IMG/VR virus record: IMGVR_UViG_3300020185_000305
Span: 1 to 20,909 of that record
DNA: 20,909 nucleotides
Source: a virus
Direction: 5' to 3' (one strand)
The translations under genes were made by a program, and so were the position numbers. The notes beneath the pieces were generated by a model. That model had not been told where the DNA came from. It did no database searches and was given only the letters and a program-made list of their open reading frames with translations. Shown here in pieces: positions 13,221 through 20,909 of the stretch. Within the stretch, counting starts at the first letter, position 1; every line of letters starts with the position of its first letter.

Positions 13221-15103
13221 TGGAGATAAATATAAAAAAATATAAAACCAACTCCATATACGTTTTAAACAATGGGTATTATATTGACCTTATAGTACAA
13301 GATAATGGGACAACTGTTATGGTTGTTAAATCCCCTGAGGGGGCAGCTTATTTAGAAAAACCTCTTGAGGATTCTATAGTTTCTAATTCTCAAAATTTAC
13401 AAGCAGCTTTAAATAGTGAATTAACTACCCTGTCCTCAGAATTAAATGAGGAAGAACTTTCTATATTAGAAATATTACCTAAAAAAGAAATTCCCCCTAG
13501 AAAAAGTACTACTTCTTTTAAAATTAAAGGGGTTGTTGTGGATAAAGAGGGAAACAAATTAAACCAGGTTAAAATTCAACCTTTTATAGTTACCCCTCCA
13601 CCCCCACCCCCCACTTTACCTAATGTTGGGAGTGAATTTGACTCAATTGAGGAATTTGAGGCTAACCAAACAAATTTTGACACTACTACATTTAACTTAG
13701 GTGGTGTTATAATAACAGATCCATTATTTACTAATGAGGATGGAATTTTTACTTGGGAATACATAGGGGATGAAAATATAGATTTTAGTAAAACTTACAT
13801 AGTAGTTACAAAAGAAGAATATTTTCCCAAAGATGTAGGTCCTAATTTAGTTAAAAGTGGAGAAGAATTTTCACCTACACCCCAACCTACTATTAGTAAA
13901 TTTGAGGGTCCCACTCAAACAATAGATCAGAAACTTATCCGTCAAGAAGATGGTAAATATAGGGCCGAAATAGATTTAAAAGCTTTAGAATTAGGAGAGA
14001 CTGTAAAAGGGATAGGAATAAGTCAAGATAGAGAAATTGCTAAAAAGAAAGCAAGAAGTGATGCTGAGAAAAAGCTAGCTTTAAAAGCCCCACCATCTTC
14101 TAACAGTGACACCCCACCCTCAGAAGAAGAAAAAATTAAGTTTGACATTTATGATGTAGGAAAAGTTATTCTTACTCCTACTAAAATAGATATACAAGAA
14201 AAAATAGTAGAAGCACAAGTTGAAATTCAAAAAGCAGAAAATCAAATAATAGAAAAACAAGCAATTTTAGATACCCCTTTTGAATTAAAATTCAGCAGTA
14301 TTTTTAATATTCTAAAAGAAAGATTAAAAAGGCTTTTAATACCTTATGTACTGAATTTACTTGCAAAGTTTGGCCCTAATATACTAGCTAATATTTTAGG
14401 AGGTAAAAAAGATCCTTTAGCAGATAGGATATGCCTCCCTGAAGATCAGTTATTGGGGATTTTAAAGAAAAGAAATAGATTAACCCGCCAACTTAATAAC
14501 TTATATAAGACTGTAAATACCATTTCTAAGTTATTAAAAGTTACTAGTGCTGTGATTTTTGGGTTAAAACTTGGGATTAAAATAGCCACAGTTTTCTCAA
14601 CCCCCCTTACTTTTACGGCTCAAGTTAACGAAGGCATAGCATTCTTAAAAAGAGCATTAACTAGGGCAGATCCTATAGTTTCTTCTTTAACGGTAACTGC
14701 CGCTACTATAGGATTTTTGTTAGGTTATGTGTTAGAGCTATTAAGTAAGTTAGATACCTTAATACAAGATTGTGCTGAGCAAGTAGATCCTGAGACGGGG
14801 GAATTTGTATTATCTTTTGATAAAATAGATATTGAGGTGAATAGCTTCAAAGACCCAGGCTCTCCAGAAGAACAAGATATAATTGATCCTCTAACAGGAA
14901 AACCTTTTCCTTACAAAGGGTTTACATTTGAAATAAAAAACGATATTTCTCAAAACTTTCAATATCCTAAACGATATGCTATTGCTCGAAACGTTCAAGG
15001 AATACAAGTTCTAAGAAGTGAATCATCATTTGCCTCTAACCCTTCAGTTTTAATTGAGGAGTTAAAATTTGTAATAGACAAAGATAATTTAAGGGCAGAT
15101 TAA
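13220..15103 (+). CDS. Multidomain baseplate/tail-associated structural protein
   Basis: A 627-residue protein, not assigned to a T4 gene. Residues 1-90 are a small domain. Residues about 100-205 look like a carboxypeptidase-regulatory-like beta-sandwich (KIKGVVVDKEGNKLNQVKIQ to GIFTWE), interrupted by a poly-Pro loop (TPPPPPPTLP, 125-134). Residues about 245-290 hold a Lys/Ala-rich helical segment (REIAKKKARSDAEKKLALK), followed by a coiled-coil stretch. Residues about 365-530 are long hydrophobic helices (LLIPYVLNLLAKFGPNILAN; VSSLTVTAATIGFLLGYVLE). The C-terminal 90 residues resume a beta-type domain with YKGFTFEIKNDISQNFQYPK and SFASNPSVLIEELKF. It sits between the spike and gp25 and may join hub to wedge; hydrophobic helices could contact membrane on injection. 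Inference. Confidence 0.7.
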   Translation: MEINIKKYKTNSIYVLNNGYYIDLIVQDNGTTVMVVKSPEGAAYLEKPLEDSIVSNSQNLQAALNSELTTLSSELNEEELSILEILPKKEIPPRKSTTSFKIKGVVVDKEGNKLNQVKIQPFIVTPPPPPPTLPNVGSEFDSIEEFEANQTNFDTTTFNLGGVIITDPLFTNEDGIFTWEYIGDENIDFSKTYIVVTKEEYFPKDVGPNLVKSGEEFSPTPQPTISKFEGPTQTIDQKLIRQEDGKYRAEIDLKALELGETVKGIGISQDREIAKKKARSDAEKKLALKAPPSSNSDTPPSEEEKIKFDIYDVGKVILTPTKIDIQEKIVEAQVEIQKAENQIIEKQAILDTPFELKFSSIFNILKERLKRLLIPYVLNLLAKFGPNILANILGGKKDPLADRICLPEDQLLGILKKRNRLTRQLNNLYKTVNTISKLLKVTSAVIFGLKLGIKIATVFSTPLTFTAQVNEGIAFLKRALTRADPIVSSLTVTAATIGFLLGYVLELLSKLDTLIQDCAEQVDPETGEFVLSFDKIDIEVNSFKDPGSPEEQDIIDPLTGKPFPYKGFTFEIKNDISQNFQYPKRYAIARNVQGIQVLRSESSFASNPSVLIEELKFVIDKDNLRAD

Positions 15104-15108
15104 TTAAA

Positions 15109-15115
15109 TATTTAT
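15109..15115 (+). promoter_or_regulatory. TATTTAT/TATAAATA palindrome before the 15121 gene
   Basis: TATTTATAAATA (15109-15120) is a perfect palindrome ending at the base before the ATG. It contains both TATTTAT and, on the + strand, the T4 late consensus TATAAATA (15113-15120). Confidence 0.45.
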
Positions 15116-15120
15116 AAATA

Positions 15121-15462
15121 ATGAAACAAAACGCATTTAAAAAGTTAATTAAAGAAGCAGTAAGGGAAGCAATGCAGGAAGAATTAAAAGAAATTCTTGT
15201 AGAAGCTATTAAATCCCCTAAACAAACTATTGTGGAAACTCCCCCACCCCCTTCTATTAATGAAGGAGCCGTTATGAGTTCTCGTGATAAAAGAGCAGAA
15301 TATCAAAATATTATGGGGGATATAAAATCATCTTTCAACACGAGTCATGTAGAAAAACCTCTTCAATTAAAAGGATCTATGGATACTGTGTCTGAGGGGG
15401 CAAGCCTCCCAGAGGGAAGTGTTTCTATAGACCAAATAGCGGGTTTAATGAATAGGAAATAA
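15121..15462 (+). CDS. Small baseplate-region protein with a CTS-like helix
   Basis: A 113-residue protein. Its N-terminus (MKQNAFKKLIKEAVREAM) is an amphipathic helix with I10-K11-E12 followed by A13, a fit to the (L/I)-x-E|A type of site cut by T4 prohead protease. A second helix (EELKEILVEAIKS) and a Pro-rich linker (TPPPPSINEG) lead to a polar region (SSRDKRAEYQNIMGDIKSSF) and a Gly/Ser-rich tail. No family is recognised. It has a strong start-site motif upstream and its TAA overlaps the gp25 ATG by one base, so it is a baseplate-block gene. A linker or packaged protein is possible. Confidence 0.72.
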   Translation: MKQNAFKKLIKEAVREAMQEELKEILVEAIKSPKQTIVETPPPPSINEGAVMSSRDKRAEYQNIMGDIKSSFNTSHVEKPLQLKGSMDTVSEGASLPEGSVSIDQIAGLMNRK

Positions 15463-15878
15463 TGGCTTATGTAATATCTAGTAAATTCCCAGTAGATACA
15501 TTGCTTGACGTAGCAGTGGGAGTGTCTATTCCTTTTTCGGGGGTTGCGGTATTTAATCAAACTTACTTAACTAAAGACCAAATTAAGTCTAATTTAATTA
15601 ACTTTTTTTTAACAAATAAAGGAGAAAGATATCTTAATCCTAATTTTGGAGGAGATTTAAGAAAACTTTTATTTGAAGCCATTGATTCTAATAATTTAGA
15701 CTCTATGGAAGACATGATAAAATCACAACTTACAACTTTATTTCCTAGTATTACTATTAAAAATTTAGAAATTGTAGCATATCCTAATAGTAATATGGTA
15801 AATATATTACTTAGTTACCAAGTATTAAATCAATCCCCCGATGATCTCCAAGTAAACTTTAGCACAGATGCCTTATAA
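15462..15878 (+). CDS. 25: Baseplate wedge protein, GPW/gp25 family
   Basis: A 138-residue protein of the GPW/gp25 family (T4 gp25 has 132). The diagnostic segment is LTNKGERYLNPNFGGDLRKLL (about residues 50-70), matching the family's E-R-x-x-x-P-x-F-G-x-x-L. Flanking features are an N-terminal beta/loop with VSIPFSGVAVFNQTYLTKDQ and a C-terminal part (IKNLEIVAYPNSNMVNILLS) giving the usual alpha/beta fold. It forms the part of the wedge that contacts the tail sheath and helps start sheath polymerisation. Its 3' end overlaps the gp6 gene by 11 bases, as expected for wedge genes expressed together. This is among the firmest calls in the window. Confidence 0.92.
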   Translation: MAYVISSKFPVDTLLDVAVGVSIPFSGVAVFNQTYLTKDQIKSNLINFFLTNKGERYLNPNFGGDLRKLLFEAIDSNNLDSMEDMIKSQLTTLFPSITIKNLEIVAYPNSNMVNILLSYQVLNQSPDDLQVNFSTDAL

Positions 15879-17706
15879 TACTACAACATCCACCCAATCC
15901 AACCGAAATACCAGAACAGAAAGAACTATAAGGTATATTGATAAGGATTTTACTACTTTTAAAGATTCTCTTATAGAATTTTCTAAGACATATTTCCCAA
16001 ATACCTATACTGATTTTACACCTTCCTCCCCAGGGATGATGTTTATGGAAATGGCTTCTTACGTAGGGGATGTTTTATCTTTCTATCAAGATAACCAAAT
16101 CCAAGAAACTTTCACTCAATTTGCCCGGCAAAATCCCAATTTATATCAATTAGCATATATGATGGGTTATAAACCAAAAGTAACAAGTGCTGCGGTAGCG
16201 GATTTAGACATATTTCAAGTAGTAGATGCTAATGGAGGGGGGACGCCCAATTATAGTCAAGCTGTTAGTATTCCAAGTAATACTAATGTTGAATCATCTA
16301 ATTCAAAGGGGGGTACTTTTATTATACAAGACTTTTGTGATTTTTCGGTATCTAGCTCAACAGACCCCACTCAAGTAAGTGTATTTAGTGTAAGTGGGAA
16401 TACCCCAACTAAATTTTTATTAAAGAAAACTAGGAGGGCAATGTCTGCCGCCACCTCTGAGATTACTTTTAATTTTGGGTCATATGAAAAATTCCCCACA
16501 GTAATACTTAATAATAGTAATATTATAAGTATAACAGATTGTGTTGATTCTAATGGTAATAATTGGTATGAAGTTCCCTATTTAGGACAAGAAACTATAG
16601 AAAAGTCTAATATAAACCCAACAGGAGGTACCGATACTCCTTACATATTGTCTTTGCTAAGAACCCCCAGAAGGTTTGTTACAAGATTTATATCTCCCAC
16701 GCAATTACAAATTCAATTTGGGGCAGGAGGATCTACACCTTTAAGTGATAATGACATAGTTCCTAACCCTTCAAATATTGGGGAAGGAGGGGGCAACCTT
16801 CAAGTTAGTACTGCGTTTGCTCCTTCTAATTTTGTTTTTACAAATACTTATGGTACTGCCCCTACTAATACTAGTTTGACCTTTACATATTTAACTGGGG
16901 GAGGGATAGGGTCAAATGCCCCTGCTAATTCTATAACCCAAATAGATACCTCAGGAATAACGGGTTCCCCCTCAGCCATAGCTACGGTTAGATGTAATAA
17001 CCCTGAAGCTGCTTCTGGAGGGGGGAGTGGAGACAGTGCAGATGAGATTAGAGAAAACTCTTTAAGAATGTTTGGAGCTCAGCATAGAAGTGTTACTCAA
17101 GATGATTATACAGTCAGGGCACTTAGTATGCCAGGCATATATGGGGATGTTGCTAAAATATATGTTGAACCCGAGAAAATTGAAAATTTAAATCCCCATG
17201 CTAGGCCTGCCGTTTTAGACATGTATGTCTTGGGATATGATAGTAACAAACATTTAACTACTACTTCTCAAACTTTTAAAACAAATTTATCTACTTATTT
17301 ATCTCAATATAGAATGGTAAATGATACTATTTCTATAAAAAATGGGTTTGTAGTAAACATTGCTGTGGATTTTTCAATAGTATTAAGACCTAACTACTCA
17401 GGCAACCAAGTTTTAAATAAATGTATAACAGCATTAAAAGACTATTTTCAAATAGACAAATGGCAAATTAACCAACCTATATTTTTAACTGATATACAAG
17501 TTTTATTAGATAAAATTGAAGGAGTCCAAACAGTAAAATCAGTAGAAATATCAAATAAATCGGGAGAGGCAGCAGGTTATTCTAAATATTTTTACGATAC
17601 TAAAGGTGCTACCCAAAACAATACAGTATTCCCTTCTCAAGACCCTTCTATTTTCGAAGTTAAATACCCCAACTCAGATATTAGAGGATCTGTAACAAAC
17701 TTTTAA
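15868..17706 (+). CDS. 6: Baseplate wedge protein, gp6-like (baseplate J family)
   Basis: A 612-residue protein (T4 gp6 has 660). The N-terminus (YIDKDFTTFKDSLIEFSKTY and GMMFMEMASYVGDVLSFYQD, about residues 24-75) is the family's wedge start. The middle, about residues 100-375, is Gly/Ser/Thr-rich, beta-type and variable. At about 385-435 the conserved core follows (SADEIRENSLRMFGAQHRSV, then YTVRALSMPGIYGDVAKIYV), as in baseplate J/gp6 proteins. The C-terminus ends with a beta-type part (FFQIDK-like DYFQIDKWQINQPIFLTDIQ). It forms the inner baseplate ring with gp25 and gp7 homologues. Start at 15868 inside the gp25 gene, overlapping 11 bases; this start keeps the conserved N-terminus. Firm call. 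Confidence 0.9.
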   Translation: MPYNTTTSTQSNRNTRTERTIRYIDKDFTTFKDSLIEFSKTYFPNTYTDFTPSSPGMMFMEMASYVGDVLSFYQDNQIQETFTQFARQNPNLYQLAYMMGYKPKVTSAAVADLDIFQVVDANGGGTPNYSQAVSIPSNTNVESSNSKGGTFIIQDFCDFSVSSSTDPTQVSVFSVSGNTPTKFLLKKTRRAMSAATSEITFNFGSYEKFPTVILNNSNIISITDCVDSNGNNWYEVPYLGQETIEKSNINPTGGTDTPYILSLLRTPRRFVTRFISPTQLQIQFGAGGSTPLSDNDIVPNPSNIGEGGGNLQVSTAFAPSNFVFTNTYGTAPTNTSLTFTYLTGGGIGSNAPANSITQIDTSGITGSPSAIATVRCNNPEAASGGGSGDSADEIRENSLRMFGAQHRSVTQDDYTVRALSMPGIYGDVAKIYVEPEKIENLNPHARPAVLDMYVLGYDSNKHLTTTSQTFKTNLSTYLSQYRMVNDTISIKNGFVVNIAVDFSIVLRPNYSGNQVLNKCITALKDYFQIDKWQINQPIFLTDIQVLLDKIEGVQTVKSVEISNKSGEAAGYSKYFYDTKGATQNNTVFPSQDPSIFEVKYPNSDIRGSVTNF

Positions 17707-17708
17707 TA

Positions 17709-18818
17709 ATGGCAATATATAAAATTTTTCCTGAAAAGGATGCAACATTATACTCAGCATACCCTACACAAAATACAGGGTTAGATGAAATTTTAGAAGT
17801 ATCTACTACTTACCTCCCGGGTGAACCTCAAGTAAGTAGATTCCTTATTAAATTTTCTACAGAAGAAATATTAGACATAATTGATACTAAAATAATAGGC
17901 TCAGTAACAGACGATACAGGATCCTTATTAACATCAAGTGCAGAATTTGAAGCTAATTTAAAATGTTATATAGCAGAAATAAATGGACTTAGTACCGATA
18001 CTCAACTCCATTTTTACCCCATATTAGGGTCTTGGAGTATGGGAACTGGGAAGTATTTAGACTCTCCAAAAACTGAGGATGGGTGTTCTTGGAATTACAA
18101 AGCAGCATCAGGATCTTCACCTTGGACCAATCCTGGGGGGGATTGGTATAGCGGAGTTATAGGAGGGCTTTCTGTGGAAGCTTCTCAATCATTAGAATAT
18201 AGTGGTGATAAAGATATTAATGTAAATGTTACTAATGCTATAAGGTTATTTTCTAGTGGAACCATTGACAACGAAGGGTTTATTATTAAACAAGACTCTA
18301 CTTCGGAGTTTCAACCATCGAAAGATAAAGTAACTACTATAAAATATTTTTCAATAGATACCCATACTATATACCCTCCCCAACTTGAATTAAAATGGAG
18401 AAACTATACATTTAATACAGGATCTTCTACTAATACTATTATTGATACTTCTAAATTAGTAGCTACCTTAGCAAATAATAAAGAAGAATATTTAAAAGGA
18501 AGTGTTCATAAATTTTATATAAATTGTAGACCTCAATATCCTAAGAGGGTATTTAAAACTTCTTCTCTTTATAATGAAAATTATTATTTACCTACCTCAT
18601 CATATTATGCTATCAAAGATTTACATACTAACGAGTATATAATCGATTTTGATGTAAATTACACCCAAATTAGTGCAGATGAAGAGGGCAGTTATTTTAA
18701 ACTTTATATGAACGGATTAGAACCTGAAAGGTATTATAAAATCTTAGTAAAAACCCATATAGATGGTAATACTTTAATTTTAGATGATAACTATTACTTT
18801 AAAATAATAAACGGATGA
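17709..18818 (+). CDS. Baseplate-associated structural protein with a DNRLRE-like beta-sandwich
   Basis: A 369-residue protein. Residues about 1-230 resemble a DNRLRE-type beta-sandwich, a domain known mainly from bacterial secreted proteins. Signs are KDATLYSAYPTQNTGLDEIL (about residues 10-29), SRFLIKFS, a W-x-x-G-x-GK-like patch (GSWSMGTGKYLDSP), NPGGDWYSGV, INVNVTNAIRLFSSGTI and EGFIIKQDS. The rest (about 240-369) is a second beta-type part (VHKFYINCRPQYPKRVFKTS; GSYFKLYMNGLEPERYYKIL). It starts 2 bases after the gp6 stop and overlaps the next gene by 4. In T4 this position belongs to gp7, so it is an extra component of this lineage, perhaps peripheral baseplate or receptor-binding. The domain call is moderate; function inferred. 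Confidence 0.72.
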   Translation: MAIYKIFPEKDATLYSAYPTQNTGLDEILEVSTTYLPGEPQVSRFLIKFSTEEILDIIDTKIIGSVTDDTGSLLTSSAEFEANLKCYIAEINGLSTDTQLHFYPILGSWSMGTGKYLDSPKTEDGCSWNYKAASGSSPWTNPGGDWYSGVIGGLSVEASQSLEYSGDKDINVNVTNAIRLFSSGTIDNEGFIIKQDSTSEFQPSKDKVTTIKYFSIDTHTIYPPQLELKWRNYTFNTGSSTNTIIDTSKLVATLANNKEEYLKGSVHKFYINCRPQYPKRVFKTSSLYNENYYLPTSSYYAIKDLHTNEYIIDFDVNYTQISADEEGSYFKLYMNGLEPERYYKILVKTHIDGNTLILDDNYYFKIING

Positions 18819-19282
18819 GTCAAAAAGTAAACTTAGGAAGACAGGGGTTCCTATCCCCAGTATATAAAAATGCTATTGATACTTCTTTTACTCAATTAAT
18901 TCCCCCTCCTCCTCCAATTGAAGAAGAAGTTACGGTAGAGCAATTCTTCGAATTCTACACTCAGTTATTCTACGAAATCCCCGCAGAGGGATCTATAAAT
19001 TCACATCAAGTTTTAATTGATAAAAGTAAAGAGTATATAGGATTTACTGAGGAACATGATAAGGATATTCAAATTCTTTTAGATGAGATCACTCAATTAA
19101 GGGAAGAATTATTAGCTACTCAAAAAGAACTAACAGATACTCAATCCAACAATGCTATTAATACTGATCCTAATGCTTTATTAGAAGGTACTCAAATAAC
19201 TGGGGGTGATGTAAATTCTAATTTAGCATCCCCTACTTCTACTGCAGTAGTAGGAGGTAATACAGTTAGTAGGCGTTATTAA
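18815..19282 (+). CDS. Coiled-coil baseplate-region hypothetical protein
   Basis: A 155-residue protein. It starts MSQKVNLGRQGFLSPVYKNA, followed by a poly-Pro run (LIPPPPPIEEE, about residues 28-38). A helical, aromatic-rich part follows (VEQFFEFYTQLFYEI), then a heptad-patterned coiled coil (about residues 78-108, ILLDEITQLREELLATQKEL). A disordered Asn/Thr/Gly-rich tail ends SRRY. Tail or wedge connector proteins often have this build. It starts with a 4-base overlap and is followed by a 16-base gap with a TATTTAT motif. No family recognised; a baseplate component is likely by location. Confidence 0.72.
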   Translation: MSQKVNLGRQGFLSPVYKNAIDTSFTQLIPPPPPIEEEVTVEQFFEFYTQLFYEIPAEGSINSHQVLIDKSKEYIGFTEEHDKDIQILLDEITQLREELLATQKELTDTQSNNAINTDPNALLEGTQITGGDVNSNLASPTSTAVVGGNTVSRRY

Positions 19283-19286
19283 TTAA

Positions 19287-19293
19287 TATTTAT
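19287..19293 (+). promoter_or_regulatory. TATTTAT motif before the large 3' gene
   Basis: Context AATATTTATATAAA, 5 bases before the ATG at 19299 and just after the upstream stop codon. Confidence 0.4.
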
Positions 19294-19298
19294 ATAAA

Positions 19299-20909
19299 AT
19301 GGCTATAGTTAATTTAATAGATCCCACTACATTTGAACCCCAACAATATTCTCTTGGGGATGAGAACTCAATTCCACGGTTTCCTGTAAGTTCTACTTTT
19401 AGTACTAATTCAGGAAAAGTAGAAGCTATAGTATATGACCTTAATGGTAATTTATTAAATTATAATAGTGACTCCTCATTTTCCATTATAGAAAATGGAG
19501 GTAATGGGAATATTGATTTAGGAGATGCCCTAAATATATATCCTCAAAAAGAAGTTGAAGAATTAGGATATAGTATAGGAAGTTATAATGTTGTTTACAA
19601 CATATTAAATAATGAACTCTCATCCTCTATATTCCAGAACTTTAGAATTAAGGAAATATCTGCTAATAGGCAAGAAGTAAGATTAACATCAGGGTTTTTA
19701 GAAAAAGAACAACTAAAACAAGCTGTTGAATCTTTCTCTCCCGATCAATCCACTACAGGGTATTATCCTGATTTTTACTTAAACTTTGGGAATGGTAATC
19801 TGGTTATAGCCAACAACATATTATTTGATGGTACTAATAATCAGTATTCGGTTTTAGTAAAATTATATAAACCCCTTCCTTCTTTTGTACAAATAGGGGG
19901 AAACTTAAACCCTTGGATATGTACTCTTCAAAGAGAAACTGTTGCATATAGCGTAACATTTGAACAAGAAATAATTCCTATTAAAACCACAGTAGATTTA
20001 AGGGGTCCTAATTTTTCTCTTGATTTAAATAACCAAGTCCATACTTCAATAAAGCCTACTAGTTTTAATGATTTAAATACTTTAAGTAATTTAGAATCTT
20101 CATCTTATGAAGAATTACAATATATTTTAAACCAAAAAGGAATAGAAGTTAATATAGATTACACAAGCTTAAATAATTTTGTACACTTTTCTTCCGCAGA
20201 GATGCGTGTAAGAAATTTTTACGATAAAATGGTTTTACTTGAAGATTATAGACTTGAGTTAAATGACTCTCATAGTATAGATAACCCTGCAGTATCATCT
20301 AGCGCATATATTATTCAAAGTAAAATTGATTCTCTTGTTAAAAATTTTGATGGGTTTGAATATTGGATGTATTCCAACTCTAGCTCTGCTTCATATCCTC
20401 CTGTAGGGTTTCCTACTCCTTGGCCTAAAGCAGCAAATGCTACTCCTCCTTATAGTAAATTTAATTTTAGACCTTCTGTAAACACAGCCGCATTAAATTT
20501 ATGGTATGAAAATGCTTTATTTACTGCCTCTTTATATGATACACAAAATAAAGATAACTTAAATAAAGCAATACCTGATTATTTATTAGAGGATGAAGCT
20601 AATGAACCCTACTTTAGATTTATAGGGATGGTGGGACAACATTTTGACACTTTATTTACTTACATTCAAGATATAACTAATAGATATGATGCCGATAATA
20701 GGTTAGATTTTGGAGTCTCTAAAGATTTAGTAGGAGAAGCTATTAAATCTATGGGTATAAATCTTTACACAGGCAATTTTAACTCTACGGATTTGTATTC
20801 TTCTTTTATGGGAGTAGGAGGAAATGATAGTAATATCCTTCCTTTAGAAGATGGTCAATCTCTGGGTCAGATTACAAATTATGTAACTGCATCAAGTATG
20901 ACCATACCT
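19299..20909 (+). CDS. Large baseplate protein, N-terminal 537 codons (truncated by window end; gp7 position)
   Basis: A frame open to the right edge, 537 codons from ATG 19299 with no stop. It starts MAIVNLIDPTTFEPQQYSLG. Early parts are beta-rich (YSIGSYNVVYNILNNELSSS; SGFLEKEQLKQAV) and contain beta-type repeats. Residues about 310-350 are helical (MRVRNFYDKMVLLEDYRLEL), and around 442-490 a motif-rich segment includes FIGMVGQHFDTLFTYIQDIT, RYDADNRLDFGVSKDLVGEA and INLYTGNF. I do not recognise a named domain. Its place downstream of gp25, gp6 and two baseplate-type genes is that of T4 gp7 (1032 residues), and large size with beta-rich character would fit, but a homologue cannot be claimed from sequence. 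Structural protein is a safe description. Confidence 0.82.
   Translation, partial: MAIVNLIDPTTFEPQQYSLGDENSIPRFPVSSTFSTNSGKVEAIVYDLNGNLLNYNSDSSFSIIENGGNGNIDLGDALNIYPQKEVEELGYSIGSYNVVYNILNNELSSSIFQNFRIKEISANRQEVRLTSGFLEKEQLKQAVESFSPDQSTTGYYPDFYLNFGNGNLVIANNILFDGTNNQYSVLVKLYKPLPSFVQIGGNLNPWICTLQRETVAYSVTFEQEIIPIKTTVDLRGPNFSLDLNNQVHTSIKPTSFNDLNTLSNLESSSYEELQYILNQKGIEVNIDYTSLNNFVHFSSAEMRVRNFYDKMVLLEDYRLELNDSHSIDNPAVSSSAYIIQSKIDSLVKNFDGFEYWMYSNSSSASYPPVGFPTPWPKAANATPPYSKFNFRPSVNTAALNLWYENALFTASLYDTQNKDNLNKAIPDYLLEDEANEPYFRFIGMVGQHFDTLFTYIQDITNRYDADNRLDFGVSKDLVGEAIKSMGINLYTGNFNSTDLYSSFMGVGGNDSNILPLEDGQSLGQITNYVTASSMTIP

Noticed and set aside
1-20909. Search for tRNA genes, insertion-sequence ends or an integrase
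   Set aside because: Nothing with a tRNA cloverleaf, terminal inverted repeats or a recombinase motif was seen by eye; the non-coding gaps are also too short for most of these.

Overview
The window is a tightly packed, AT-rich, single-strand stretch of a tailed-phage genome. Every gene I accept is on the + strand, and most neighbours overlap by ATGA or TAATG or sit a few bases apart. The best-supported genes are a GPW/gp25-type baseplate protein, a T4 gp6-like baseplate wedge protein, a gp5-like spike and a T4 gp55-like late sigma factor. Together these indicate a contractile-tailed, T4-related myovirus. No start codon has a clear Shine-Dalgarno sequence; starts follow A-rich or TATTTAT-type sequence instead. 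That and the predicted lipoprotein suggest a Bacteroidetes (probably marine flavobacterial) host. The host assignment is inference.

Layout. (1) 1-2971: four complete genes and one 5'-truncated gene, linked by 4-base overlaps. They include proteins with a shared N-terminal leader resembling the T4 prohead-targeting peptide, a predicted lipoprotein, and a 495-residue protein whose two halves differ in base composition. (2) 2984-5540: tail-fibre or adhesin-like genes, notably a 396-residue protein with about a dozen Gly-Gly/Asn repeats. (3) 5581-7282: a family-9-like glycosyltransferase and a sulfotransferase, closed by a textbook terminator at 7285-7307. (4) 7417-8250: a DUF932 gene with its own leader and a strong 3' hairpin, and with more G/C-rich codons than its neighbours. 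(5) 8330-11961: small unknown proteins, a YkuK-type RNase H-fold protein, an HD-domain phosphohydrolase, a small membrane protein, the late sigma factor and a 112-residue unknown. (6) 11961-20909: baseplate genes, namely the spike, a 627-residue multidomain protein, a small leader-bearing protein, gp25, gp6, a DNRLRE-like beta-sandwich protein, a coiled-coil protein and the first 537 codons of a large protein in the gp7 position.

How it fits together. The sigma factor probably directs late transcription of the structural genes. Seven of the twelve intergenic gaps of at least 12 bases carry TATTTAT or a near match, usually ending 2-5 bases before the start codon. If this is the late -10 element, the transcripts would be nearly leaderless. 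That motif and the shared leader peptides are the two most distinctive signals here. No CRISPR array, tRNA, insertion sequence or gene-free stretch over 300 bases was seen.
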